Below, piece after piece: positions 52,946 through 62,812 of a stretch of DNA of 64,000 nucleotides (position 1 is the first letter of the stretch; each line of letters begins with the position of its first letter). This DNA comes from Streptomyces typhae. Its GTDB lineage: Bacteria; Actinomycetota; Actinomycetes; Streptomycetales; Streptomycetaceae. The stretch lies in the NCBI RefSeq assembly GCF_009755605.1, contig NZ_WPNZ01000009.1, positions 310,001-374,000 on the forward strand. Direction: 5' to 3'. A model generated the notes under the pieces. It was not told where the DNA came from. It did no database searches and saw nothing but the letters and a program-made list of their open reading frames with translations. The translations under genes and the position numbers were made by a program.

Positions 52946-53779
52946 GTGGGATCTTTGCGCAATCCGATCGGGCCGCTTCCCTCCTCCATCTACTGGCGTC
53001 GGAGGGCCGTTCTGCTGTCCGTGCTCGGACTCCTCTTGCTGCTGGTCGTATGGGTCTTGGTGTCGGGCGGAGGCGACGACAAGAACGGCGCCGACGGCCC
53101 GTCGGGCAACGGCCCCGCGACGTCCATCACTCCCGGGCCCTCCAGTTCGGGGCCCGCGATCAGTGAACACCCGGGCGGACGGGACGAGTCGGAGGGCTCG
53201 GAGGACGGCGCCGACGGCGGCGGTTCGGGCTCCGGCGGTTCCGGCGGCTCGGGTGGTTCCGAGGGCTCGGGCGGCTCCGGCGGTGCGTCCGGCGGCGGCG
53301 CCGGGAGCGGCGGCGCGGACGACGCCAAGGGCGGCGGCGGCTCGGGCCAGCGGCTGCCCGCCGGATCGCCTCTCGCCAACTGCACCTCCGACGCCGTGAA
53401 GTTGAAGCTGCGCAGCGTACGGAACACCTACGCGCCCGGCCAGAAGCCGAAGTTGGAGCTGACCGCCGTCAACACCGGCGGCAAGGCCTGCAAGGTCGAC
53501 CTCGGCGGCAAGGGCACCGTCCTGACGATCACTCAGGCCGGTGCGGACGACGCGCTCTGGTCCTCCGCGGACTGCCCCGGTGCCACGGCGAGCATCCTGT
53601 ACCGGGTTCCCGCGAACGGGCAGGTGACCTACTCCGTGGAGTGGGACCGCAAGGCGAGCGCCCCGCAGTGCGCGACGCCTCCCGCGGGCGGCGCCAAGGC
53701 CGACACCTATCTGGTCGAGGTCAGCTCGCCCGGCCTCGGCGAGGTCGCTCCGGCGTCGTTCGTGCTCGCCAAGGACTGA
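52946..53779 (+). CDS. Membrane-anchored extracytoplasmic protein with Gly/Ser linker
   Basis: 277 residues. One N-terminal membrane span (RAVLLSVLGLLLLLVVWVLV), a Gly/Ser/Asp-rich linker of about 90 residues (GGSGSGGSGGSGGSEGSGGS), then a compact beta-rich domain (CTSDAVKLKLRSVRNTYAPG, KLELTAVNTGGKACKVDLGG, YLVEVSSPGLGEVAPASFVL) with four cysteines likely to form disulfides. It resembles DUF4232-like secreted domains of actinomycetes. GTG with AAGG upstream. Convergent with disA, from which it is separated by a hairpin. Confidence 0.82.
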   Translation: MGSLRNPIGPLPSSIYWRRRAVLLSVLGLLLLLVVWVLVSGGGDDKNGADGPSGNGPATSITPGPSSSGPAISEHPGGRDESEGSEDGADGGGSGSGGSGGSGGSEGSGGSGGASGGGAGSGGADDAKGGGGSGQRLPAGSPLANCTSDAVKLKLRSVRNTYAPGQKPKLELTAVNTGGKACKVDLGGKGTVLTITQAGADDALWSSADCPGATASILYRVPANGQVTYSVEWDRKASAPQCATPPAGGAKADTYLVEVSSPGLGEVAPASFVLAKD

Positions 53780-53843
53780 CGCCCGGGGGGCGACTGAGGT
53801 CGCGGGGCCACTGGGGCCGCCACTGGGGCTATCGGGGCCGCGC

Positions 53844-53861
53844 GGGCCGGGCCTCCGGCCC
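53844..53861. terminator. Hairpin between convergent genes
   Basis: GGGCCGG and CCGGCCC pair across GCCT in the 100-bp gap before the disA stop. A 7-bp G/C stem without T-run. Confidence 0.55.
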
Positions 53862-53879
53862 CGTGCGCGCCGGGCGGTG

Positions 53880-55004
53880 CTAGACGTACCGCTCCAGGAT
53901 GGAGGACTCGGCGAGCCGGGACAGGCCCTCGCGGACGCTGCGGGCGCGGGCCTCGCCGACCCCGTCGACCGTCTGGAGGTCGTCCACGCTCGCGGCGAGC
54001 AGCTTCTGGAGGCCGCCGAAGTGCTCGACGAGGCGGTCGATGATGGCCCCGGGCAGCCGGGGGACCTTCGCGAGCAGCCGGAAGCCGCGCGGCGACACCG
54101 CGGAGTCGAGGGTCTCCGGCGATCCCGTGTATCCCAGGGCGCGGGCGACCGTGGGCAGTTCGAGGAGTTCGGCGTGGCTCAGGGAGTCCAGCTCGGCGAG
54201 CGCCTCGTCCACGGTGCGGGAGCGCTTCGCCGTGGGCTCGGGGACATAGTCCCGGACGACCAGCTCGCGCTCCGGCTCCACACCCGCGATCAACTCGTCG
54301 AGCTGGAGGGTCAGGAGACGGCCGTCCGTACCGAGCTCCACCACGTACTCGGCGATCTCCGTGGCGATGCGGCGCACCATCTCCAGGCGCTGCGCGACGG
54401 CGGACACGTCCCGCACCGTCACCAAGTCCTCGATCTCCAGGGCGGAGAGCGTGCCCGCGACCTCGTCGAGACGGAGCTTGTACCGCTCCAGGGTGGCGAG
54501 GGCCTGGTTGGCACGTGACAGGATCGCCGCGGAGTCTTCCAGGACCCGGCGCTGACCGTCCACGTACAGCGCGATCAGGCGCATCGACTGGGACACCGAC
54601 ACGACGGGGAAACCGACCTGCTTGCTCACCCGGTCCGCCGTGCGGTGCCGGGTGCCGGTCTCCTCCGTGGGGATCGTCGGGTCCGGCACCAACTGCACGC
54701 CCGCCCGCAGGATCTTCGTGATGTCCTTGTCCAGCACGATGCCGCCATCGAGCTTGCACAGCTCACGCAGGCGCGTGGCGGTGAACTCGACGTCCAGGAC
54801 GAAACCGCCCGTGCACATCGACTCGACGGTCTTGTCCGAGCCGAGCACGATCAGCCCGCCCGTGTTGCCTCTGAGGATGCGCTCCAGGCCGTCCCGCAGG
54901 CCGGTGCCCGGCGCGACCGCGCTCAGGGAGGCGCGCATAAGACCGTCGGCACCGGAGCCTCCACCGGGCTTGCCGGGAGCCGCTCCCCGGTCGTTGGCTG
55001 CCAC
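53880..55004 (-). CDS. disA: Diadenylate cyclase DisA
   Basis: 374 residues. Makes c-di-AMP from two ATP and scans DNA for branched structures. DAC domain with DGG at 86-88 (Asp86 acting in catalysis) and TGTRHRTADRVSKQ with RHR; helical linker; C-terminal HhH DNA-binding domain (LAASVDDLQTVDGVGEARAR). The third residue of the usual DGA motif is Gly, so the motif reads DGG. GTG at 55004 has GGAGGAG upstream. It lies 110 bp downstream of radA, the usual partner whose product is a DisA regulator. Confidence 0.97.
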   Translation of the reverse strand: MAANDRGAAPGKPGGGSGADGLMRASLSAVAPGTGLRDGLERILRGNTGGLIVLGSDKTVESMCTGGFVLDVEFTATRLRELCKLDGGIVLDKDITKILRAGVQLVPDPTIPTEETGTRHRTADRVSKQVGFPVVSVSQSMRLIALYVDGQRRVLEDSAAILSRANQALATLERYKLRLDEVAGTLSALEIEDLVTVRDVSAVAQRLEMVRRIATEIAEYVVELGTDGRLLTLQLDELIAGVEPERELVVRDYVPEPTAKRSRTVDEALAELDSLSHAELLELPTVARALGYTGSPETLDSAVSPRGFRLLAKVPRLPGAIIDRLVEHFGGLQKLLAASVDDLQTVDGVGEARARSVREGLSRLAESSILERYV

Positions 55005-55114
55005 TGCACTCCTCCGGTCGCAGGTTGTCCGTCCCATGGCCGACACAGCCGACACCGCGCCGACGCTCCGCCGCACGCCTTGCTTCGTACGGATGGGCGA
55101 GACCAGGGCAAAGT

Positions 55115-56533
55115 CTACCGGCGCTGGTCCTCCTCCCGTGGGGCCTCTCGCCGACGCGATCTCGGGAGGACGCGCAGCGCGTCGCCCATGTCGGCGACTT
55201 CGGTGACCTTCATACCGGCCGGGACCTTTCCCGGGTCGGCGGGGACGAGGGCGTGGGTGAAGCCGAGGCGGTGCGCCTCGGCCAGTCTGCGCTGCACTCC
55301 CGTGACCCGTCTGACCTCGCCCGCCAGGCCCACCTCGCCGATCGCCACCAGGTTCTTCGGCAGCGGGGTGTCGCTGGCCGCGCTGGCCAGGGCGAGCGCC
55401 ACGGCCAGGTCGGCGGCCGGCTCGGACAGCTTCACGCCGCCGACCGTGGCGCTGTAGATGTCGCGCTTGCCGAGGGCCGTGATGCGGCCGCGCTGCTCCA
55501 GGACGGCCAGCATCATCGAGACGCGGGACGTCTCCAGGCCGGAGGTGGTGCGGCGCGGGGAGGGGATCTGGGAGTCGACCGTCAGCGCCTGGACCTCGGC
55601 GACCAGGGGGCGGCGGCCCTCCAGGGTCACCGTCAGGCACGTGCCCGGGACCGGCTCGGCGCGGCGGGTCAGGAACAGGCCCGAGGGGTCGGCCAGGCCC
55701 GTGATGCCCTCGTCGTGCAGCTCGAAGCAGCCGACCTCGTCCGTCGTCCCGTACCGGTTCTTCACGCCGCGGACCAGGCGCAGGCGGGCGTGCCGGTCGC
55801 CCTCGAAGTGCAGGACCACGTCGACGAGGTGCTCCAGGAGGCGGGGGCCCGCGATCGCGCCGTCCTTCGTGACGTGACCGACCAGGAGCGTGGACATGCC
55901 GCGTTCCTTGGAGGCGCGGATCAGGGCGCCGGCGACCTCGCGGACCTGCGCCATGCCACCGGGCGCGCCGTCGATCTCCGGCGAGGCGACCGTCTGCACG
56001 GAGTCGAGGATCAGGAGCGAGGGCTTGACCGCGTCCAAGTGGCCGAGGACGGCGGACAGGTCGGTCTCCGCCGCCAGATACAGGTGGTCCGCGAGCGCGC
56101 CGATGCGGTCGGCGCGCAGCCGGACCTGGCTGGCCGACTCCTCGCCGGTGACATAGAGCGTGCGGTGCTCGTCCGACGCCGCCTTCGCAGCGACGTCGAG
56201 GAGCAGCGTGGACTTGCCGACGCCCGGCTCGCCCGCGAGCAGCACCACGGCGCCCGGCACCAGGCCGCCGCCGAGCACGCGGTCCAGCTCGTCGACCCCG
56301 GTCGTGCGGGCCGTGGCGCTGCGGCCGTCGACCTGGCCGATGGGCAGCGCGGAGGAGGTGACGCGGCCCGGGGCGGTCGTGCGGACCGCGGGCGCGCCGT
56401 ACTCCTCGACCGTGCCCCACGCCTGGCACTCGGGGCAGCGGCCGAGCCATTTGGCCGTCTGCCAGCCGCACTCGGTGCATCGGTAGGACGGACGCTGTTT
56501 CCCGGCGCTGGCGGATTTCGTACGGGCAGCCAT
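55115..56533 (-). CDS. radA: DNA repair protein RadA
   Basis: 472 residues. DnaB-like motor for branch migration in recombination. N-terminal zinc finger (CTECGW then CPEC, about 19-39), Walker A GEPGVGKSTLL, the KNRYGTTDEVG motif typical of RadA, and a Lon-like C-terminal domain (LEQRGRITALGKRDIYSATV, AIGEVGLAGEVRRV). Upstream of disA in one probable transcript. ATG at 56533. Confidence 0.97.
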   Translation of the reverse strand: MAARTKSASAGKQRPSYRCTECGWQTAKWLGRCPECQAWGTVEEYGAPAVRTTAPGRVTSSALPIGQVDGRSATARTTGVDELDRVLGGGLVPGAVVLLAGEPGVGKSTLLLDVAAKAASDEHRTLYVTGEESASQVRLRADRIGALADHLYLAAETDLSAVLGHLDAVKPSLLILDSVQTVASPEIDGAPGGMAQVREVAGALIRASKERGMSTLLVGHVTKDGAIAGPRLLEHLVDVVLHFEGDRHARLRLVRGVKNRYGTTDEVGCFELHDEGITGLADPSGLFLTRRAEPVPGTCLTVTLEGRRPLVAEVQALTVDSQIPSPRRTTSGLETSRVSMMLAVLEQRGRITALGKRDIYSATVGGVKLSEPAADLAVALALASAASDTPLPKNLVAIGEVGLAGEVRRVTGVQRRLAEAHRLGFTHALVPADPGKVPAGMKVTEVADMGDALRVLPRSRRREAPREEDQRR

Positions 56534-56721
56534 GCGTGAACCGTAGCCGCCGCCACTGACAGCGGGCCCGACGGCCGTGCGGCCCCGCGCCCCTACCTCC
56601 CGAACGGGCAACGGAATCATGGCTTCCTGTCCCCTTTTGAGGGATCTGTTCACCCGTAAGGATTAAATGCACTCAAGGGGGCAGAACGGGTCTGCATCAT
56701 GCGCCTAACTTCGCACGGGTG

Positions 56722-59007
56722 ATGAGCAGCAGTCCGGAAACCCCCACCCACACCACCGGCGCGCACCGGGCGCATCAGGGCGCCCGCAAGCGGGTGGTGC
56801 CCCGCACGGTCGCGCAGGCGCCGACGGCACCGTCGGTGCCCTACGAACCGTTCCTGGACGGCCTGTTCACGTACTGCCTGTCGGTGCTGTGCGACCACGA
56901 CGCCGCGACGGCCGCGCTCGGCGACGTCCTCGCGCTGGCCGAGCGCCGCGGTGCGCGCCCCGAGGGCGACACCCGCGCCTGGCTGTACGCCCTTGCCCGC
57001 TGGATGTGCCTGCGAGCGCTGACGGAGGCGAAGCAGCGGGGGCGGCACGGGGCGCAGCAGGGGGGCTCCGTTGACGGCGGTGACGGCGGTAACGGTGCTG
57101 GTGGCGCTGGTGGCGCTGGCGGCGGTGGTGCCTCGGCGGGGGCCGGTGCTGTGGCGGGTGCGTTCGTGGGCGGCGGGGGGTCGGTGTACTCCGGGGTGGC
57201 GGCCGCCCCGTACGCGCCTGGAGGCGCCCTTGCCGCGCCTCAAGGCGCTCTGGCCGCGTCGCAGGGCGCTCTCGCCGCGCCTCACGGTGCTTACGCCGAA
57301 TCGCAGGGCGCTCTCGCCGCGCCTCACGGTGCTTACGCCGAATCGCAGGGCGCTCTCGCCGCGCCCCACGGTGCTTACGCCGCGTCGCAAGGCGCTTACG
57401 CCGCACCCCAGGGTCCGGTCGGCGCGCCCCCGGGCTCCGGGGCCGCCCCGCGGAAACTGGTCGCCGCGCCGCAGGGGCCGGTGGCCGTGTCGCAGGGGTC
57501 CGTCGCGGTGCAGCCCGCGCACCTGGCTGGGCACGCGGCCGGGCATGCGGCCGTGCACGCGGGCCGGAACGGCGCCGCTCTGGACGACGTCGCCCGCATG
57601 GACGACATCAGCTGCATGGACGACGTCGCCCGCATCGACGACGTCGCCCGTACCGAGGCCGCCGCGCGTGCCGAAGCCGCTGCCCGTGCCGACGACCTCG
57701 CCCGTGCCCGGCGCCGTGAACTGGCCCAGCTGGCCTGGCCGGAGGCCGCGGGGACGACCCCCGAGCAGCGGGAGGCGCTGGAGCTCGCCGTCCGGCACCG
57801 GCTCGCGCCCAAGGAGGTCGCCGCGGTGCTCGGCCTCGACCCCGCCGCCGCCCGTGAACTGCTCGCCGCCGCGGCCTGCGAGGTGGAGCGGACCCGCGCG
57901 GCCCTCGCCGTCGTCGAGACCGGCTCCTGCCCGATCGTCGCCCGCCTCACCGGCGACAACCAGGTCCTGCTCGGTACGGCCCTGCGCCGCGAGCTGGTCC
58001 GGCACGTCGACGACTGCCCCCGGTGCCGCCGTACCGCCGAGCGGGCGGCGTCCGGTGCCTGGCCCGGTACCGCCGTCACCCCGGCGGCGCTGCCCGTGGT
58101 CGCCGCACCGCGCGCGGCACTGCACCACGCCCTGGCGCACGCCCCGCGCACGGCGCGCAGGACCCGTGGCGGCGGGCCCCGGTTCGACCGCCGCGGCTTC
58201 CCGATGGATCCCAAGGACCACGCGGCCCGCCGGGAGCGGCTGCGGGCGCGGGCCGTCACCACGACGGTCGTGGCGACGGTAGTGGCCGCTCCCGTCCTCG
58301 CCCTCTGGGCGGCGTACCGGGGGGCGCCGTTCACGGGGGAGGGGCGTGACGGCCGGGCCGCGGGTGTCACGGAGGCGGAGGACGGGCCCGGGGGGCCGGG
58401 CGGCCGGGAGGGCTACGAGAACGCGGGCAACGCCCGTACGGACGCACGCTCCCGGGACGGCCGCGGTGGGCCGGGTGTCTCCGTGGAGGTTCTCAGCCCC
58501 GGTGGTCCTGCGGGGTCGGCGCCCGGGGCGGGGCGGATCGGTGTCCAGGCCAGGTCGCACGGCGGGGTGACGCTGATCACGCTGACCGGGGCGGGGAGTT
58601 CACCGGTGCGCTGGTCCGCGAGCACCGGTGCGTCGTGGCTCGTGCTGAGCCAGGCGTCCGGCAGGCTCTCGCCCGGGGAGTCGGTGACGATCAGGGTGTA
58701 CGTGGACGACGACCGCGAGCCGCACGGGCACTGGAGTGCCCGCGTCACGATCGCCCCCACCGGCGCAGTGATCGCCCTGGAGGGCTACGGCCACTCCACG
58801 ACACACCCCCGCCCGAACCCCCCGACCCCCGGCCCCACACCCCCGCACTCCACCCCACCGCCCCCAACCTCACCCCCCACGAACACCCCACCCCCCACCC
58901 AACCCACCCCACCCCCCACCACAACCCCACCCCCCTCAGACCCACCCCCCACCCCATCCGACCCACCCTCAACACCCCCACCGACCAACACACCCCCACC
59001 AGCCTGA
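56722..59007 (+). CDS. Sigma-like/anti-sigma-like/BACON membrane fusion protein
   Basis: 761 residues. Residues 40-105 resemble sigma region 2 (FTYCLSVLCDHDAATAALGD, TRAWLYALARWMCLRAL). A repeat-rich stretch of about 220 residues follows, then a region-4-like helix-turn-helix at 333-397 (TTPEQREALELAVRHRLAPK, EVAAVLGLDPAAARELLAAA). Next, HVDDCPRC gives the His-x3-Cys-x2-Cys motif of zinc anti-sigma domains, then a membrane span near 510-535 (TVVATVVAAPVLALWAAY) and a BACON domain near 613-690 (GASWLVLSQASGRLSPGESV, VTIRVYVDDDREPHGHWSAR). The tail is Pro/Thr-rich. Such a chain could couple an external ligand to a sigma module. GTG 3 nt upstream is an alternative start. Confidence 0.8.
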   Translation: MSSSPETPTHTTGAHRAHQGARKRVVPRTVAQAPTAPSVPYEPFLDGLFTYCLSVLCDHDAATAALGDVLALAERRGARPEGDTRAWLYALARWMCLRALTEAKQRGRHGAQQGGSVDGGDGGNGAGGAGGAGGGGASAGAGAVAGAFVGGGGSVYSGVAAAPYAPGGALAAPQGALAASQGALAAPHGAYAESQGALAAPHGAYAESQGALAAPHGAYAASQGAYAAPQGPVGAPPGSGAAPRKLVAAPQGPVAVSQGSVAVQPAHLAGHAAGHAAVHAGRNGAALDDVARMDDISCMDDVARIDDVARTEAAARAEAAARADDLARARRRELAQLAWPEAAGTTPEQREALELAVRHRLAPKEVAAVLGLDPAAARELLAAAACEVERTRAALAVVETGSCPIVARLTGDNQVLLGTALRRELVRHVDDCPRCRRTAERAASGAWPGTAVTPAALPVVAAPRAALHHALAHAPRTARRTRGGGPRFDRRGFPMDPKDHAARRERLRARAVTTTVVATVVAAPVLALWAAYRGAPFTGEGRDGRAAGVTEAEDGPGGPGGREGYENAGNARTDARSRDGRGGPGVSVEVLSPGGPAGSAPGAGRIGVQARSHGGVTLITLTGAGSSPVRWSASTGASWLVLSQASGRLSPGESVTIRVYVDDDREPHGHWSARVTIAPTGAVIALEGYGHSTTHPRPNPPTPGPTPPHSTPPPPTSPPTNTPPPTQPTPPPTTTPPPSDPPPTPSDPPSTPPPTNTPPPA
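57259..57410 (+). repeat. Three 42-bp in-frame repeats plus a partial copy
   Basis: The unit begins TCGCAGGGCGCTCTCGCCGC, is 42 nt long and encodes SQGALAAPHGAYAE. Copies stand at 57259, 57301 and 57343, with degenerate partial copies before and after. They lie in the linker between the two sigma-like regions. Confidence 0.95.
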
Positions 59008-59040
59008 GAGGACCCCGGAGCAACCGGGAACAAGGGGGCC

Positions 59041-59490
59041 GGGAGGGCCCCGTCAGGGGCGCGGGGAACGGCGCGCGCAACCAAAAACGGACCGGCAGGC
59101 GCAGGGGCCGGGTGGTCCGGCGGTGGGTAGGCGCCCGAGCGCGAGGTGCGTGGCGGGGGCTTGCGGGGCGGGGCAGGGAGGGCCCCGTCAGGGGCGCGGG
59201 GAACGGCGCGAGCAACCAAAAATGGACCGGCAGGCGCAGGGGCCGGGTGGTCCGGCGGTGGGTAGGCGCCCGAGCGCGAGGTGCGTGGCGGGGGCTTGCG
59301 GGGCGGGCCTGGGAGCGCCCCGCCAGGGGCGCGGGGAACGGCGCGCGCAACCAAAAACGGACCGGCACTCGCCCGCAGCACGGGCCCCCGCCGGCGAAGA
59401 GGCGCACCGAACACGAAGGACCCGCGCCCCACGAGGGGAGCACCCCGCAGGGCACGCGGGGAACGGCGCACGCAACCAAGAACCGACCGA
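59041..59490. repeat. Four long direct repeats, period 135 bp, in a 533-bp intergenic region
   Basis: A block beginning GGGAGGGCCCCGTCAGGGGC and running through an AACGGCGCG and CAACCAAAAA element starts at 59041, 59176 and 59311, with a diverged fourth at 59436. Each includes a GCCCC-GTCA-GGGGC hairpin. The core resembles the dispersed Streptomyces 'GGGGCGCGGGGAAC' element. No gene is supported in 59008-59540. Confidence 0.9.
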
Positions 59491-59540
59491 CCCCCGCAGG
59501 GCAGCGCGCAACCCCCGACGGCGCGCACCCCCGCCCAGCC

Positions 59541-60557
<1,017 letters not shown>

Positions 60558-60586
60558 GCCTCCAGGGTATGCGCGCGACCCCCTCC

Positions 60587-60712
60587 ACGGAGAACGGCAC
60601 CATCTCCACGGAGAACGGCCCCATCTCCTCAGCGAACGGCACCAGCTGCGTGGAGAAGGACACCATCTGCCTGGAGAAGGTCGACATCTGCCTGGAGAAG
60701 GGCAACATCCTC
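60587..60712. repeat. Six tandem 21-bp units upstream of the ppx gene
   Basis: Units of exactly 21 nt, of the type ACGGAGAACGGCACCATCTCC then CTGGAGAAGGTCGACATCTG, run without gap for 126 bp. Both strands are open; on the minus strand they read as heptads like FSVEMVP and FSRQMST. The array lies between divergent starts (60557 and 60755). Confidence 0.95.
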
Positions 60713-60754
60713 CCGGACGCCACCGGCGTTCCCCGGCGCAGTAGCGTTCCGTAC

Positions 60755-61696
60755 ATGAGACTCGGTGTCCTCGACGTGGGTTCGAACACGGTGCATCTGC
60801 TGGTGGTGGACGCCCACCCCGGCGCGCGCCCGCTGCCCGCGCACTCCCACAAGGCCGAACTGCGCCTTGCCCAACTCATCGACGAGGCGGGTGCCATCGG
60901 CCCCGCCGGCGTCGAACTGCTCGTCGCCACGGTGCGTGACGCGTTGCAGGCGGCCGAGGACAAGGGCGTCGAGGACCTGCTGCCGTTCGCCACCTCCGCG
61001 GTGCGCGAGGCCACCAACGCCGACGAGGTGCTGGCCCGGGTCCGCGAGGAGACCGGCGTCGACCTTCAGGTGCTCAGCGGTGCCGAGGAGGCGCGGCTGA
61101 CGTTCCTCGCCGTCCGGCGCTGGTTCGGCTGGTCCGCGGGCAAGCTGCTCGTCCTCGACATCGGCGGCGGCTCCCTGGAGATCGCCTACGGCATCGACGA
61201 GGAGCCGGACGCCGCCGTCAGCCTGCCGCTCGGCGCGGGCAGGCTCACCGCGGCCTGGCTGCCCGAGGACCCGCCGGACCCCGCCGACGTGCGGGCCCTG
61301 CGGCGCCACGTACGCGCCCAGATCGCCCGTACGGTCGGGGAGTTCAGCCGCTTCGGCAGCCCCGACCACATCGTCGCCACCTCGAAGACGTTCAAGCAGC
61401 TGGCCAGGCTCGCCGGGGCCGCCCGGTCCGCCGACGGCCTGTACGTACAGCGCGAGCTGAAGCGGAAGACCCTGGAGGACTGGGTGCCGCAGCTCGCCGC
61501 CATGACCACGGCGGAGCGCGCCGAACTGCCCGGGGTCTCCGAGGGCCGGGCCGGTCAGCTCCTCGCCGGAGCGCTCGTCGCCGAGGGCGCGATGGACCTG
61601 TTCGGCGTGGATTCGGTGGAGATCTGCCCGTGGGCGCTGCGCGAGGGCGTGATCCTGCGCAGGCTCGACCACCTGCCGACGACGGAGGTGCCCTGA
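60755..61696 (+). CDS. Ppx/GppA-family phosphatase
   Basis: 313 residues. Exopolyphosphatase/guanosine pentaphosphatase fold with the ASKHA motifs: LGVLDVGSNTVHLLVVDA, VLDIGGGSLEIAYG and VATSKTFKQLARL. These enzymes hydrolyse polyphosphate or convert pppGpp to ppGpp. No C-terminal HD extension is present. ATG at 60755 is chosen; the frame is open upstream through the 21-bp repeats, but that part is not family sequence. Confidence 0.92.
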   Translation: MRLGVLDVGSNTVHLLVVDAHPGARPLPAHSHKAELRLAQLIDEAGAIGPAGVELLVATVRDALQAAEDKGVEDLLPFATSAVREATNADEVLARVREETGVDLQVLSGAEEARLTFLAVRRWFGWSAGKLLVLDIGGGSLEIAYGIDEEPDAAVSLPLGAGRLTAAWLPEDPPDPADVRALRRHVRAQIARTVGEFSRFGSPDHIVATSKTFKQLARLAGAARSADGLYVQRELKRKTLEDWVPQLAAMTTAERAELPGVSEGRAGQLLAGALVAEGAMDLFGVDSVEICPWALREGVILRRLDHLPTTEVP

Positions 61697-61724
61697 CAGG
61701 GGTCCCCCGGCGGAGCTGACCTAG

Positions 61725-61880
61725 TGGCGGCCCCCTGGCTGAGGCCCCCTGGCTGAGGCCCCCTGGCTGAGGCCCCCTGGCTGAGGTGCCCTGGCTGAGG
61801 TGCCCTGGCTGAGGTGCCCTGACGGAGCTGACCTAGTGGTGGCCCCCTGGCTGAGGTGCCCTGACGGAGGTGCCCTGATG
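61725..61880. repeat. 14-bp tandem repeats in an intergenic region
   Basis: Units of GGCCCCCTGGCTGA (14 nt) and the variant GGTGCCCTGGCTGA are repeated about eight times. The block GGAGCTGACCTAGTGG appears twice, about 112 bp apart, so the array itself was partly duplicated. The 291-bp region 61697-61987 holds no other feature. Confidence 0.9.
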
Positions 61881-61987
61881 GAGGATCCCCCCGTGAGGGG
61901 GGCGTGAGATCCCCCATGCCCCCCCCACGCCCACCCCCACGCCCCGGCCCCGCCCCGCCCGCCGGAGGCACCCCGTACGCTGTCCCC

Positions 61988-62812
61988 GTGGTGGAACCAG
62001 TCGTGCGCATCCCGGATGCGAAGGTCGCCCTGTCGACGGCCTCCGTCTACCCGGAGTCGACGGCGACGGCCTTCGAGATAGCCGCGCGCCTCGGCTACGA
62101 CGGTGTCGAGGTGATGGTGTGGACGGATCCCGTCAGCCAGGACATCGAAGCCCTGCGCCGCCTCAGCGACTACCACCGGATCCCCGTACTCGCGGTGCAC
62201 GCGCCCTGCCTGCTGATCACCCAGCGGGTCTGGTCCACCGACCCCTGGGTCAAGCTTCAGCGCGCCAGGACCGCCGCCGAGAAGCTGGGCGCGTCCACCG
62301 TCGTCGTGCACCCGCCGTTCCGTTGGCAGCGCAACTACGCCCGTGAGTTCGTCGAGGGCATCTGGCGGATGGCCGACGAGACGGACGTGCGGTTCGCCGT
62401 GGAGAACATGTACCCCTGGCGCTACCGCGACCGCGAGATGCTCGCGTACGCGCCCGACTGGGACGTCACCAAGGACGACTACCGCCACTTCACGATCGAC
62501 CTCTCGCACACGGCGACCTCCCGCACCGACGCCCTCCAGATGATCGACCGCATGGGCGACCGCCTCGGCCACGTCCACCTCGCCGACGGCAAGGGCTCCG
62601 CGAAGGACGAGCACCTGGTGCCGGGGCGCGGCACCCAGCCCTGCGCCGAACTCCTGGAACGCCTCGCGCGGAGCGGCTTCGACGGCCATGTCGTGATCGA
62701 GGTGAACACCCGGAGGGCGATGTCCGGTGCCGAGCGCGAGGCCGACCTGGCCGAGGCGCTCGCCTTCACGCGGCTGCACCTGGCCTCGGCGGTGAAGGTG
62801 CCCCGCCGATGA
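61988..62812 (+). CDS. Sugar-phosphate isomerase/epimerase (AP endonuclease 2 family TIM barrel)
   Basis: 274 residues. TIM-barrel of the xylose-isomerase-like family: VALSTASVYPESTATAFEIA, LGYDGVEVMVWTD, VLAVHAPCLLI, VVVHPPFRWQRNY, FAVENMYPW, TIDLSHTATSRTD, HVHLADGKGS and VIEVNTRRA. The metal ligands Glu, Asp, His and Glu fit the pattern. Physiological substrate unknown. GTG at 61988 is chosen over an earlier Pro-rich extension. It overlaps the TetR gene by 4 nt. Confidence 0.92.
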   Translation: MVEPVVRIPDAKVALSTASVYPESTATAFEIAARLGYDGVEVMVWTDPVSQDIEALRRLSDYHRIPVLAVHAPCLLITQRVWSTDPWVKLQRARTAAEKLGASTVVVHPPFRWQRNYAREFVEGIWRMADETDVRFAVENMYPWRYRDREMLAYAPDWDVTKDDYRHFTIDLSHTATSRTDALQMIDRMGDRLGHVHLADGKGSAKDEHLVPGRGTQPCAELLERLARSGFDGHVVIEVNTRRAMSGAEREADLAEALAFTRLHLASAVKVPRR

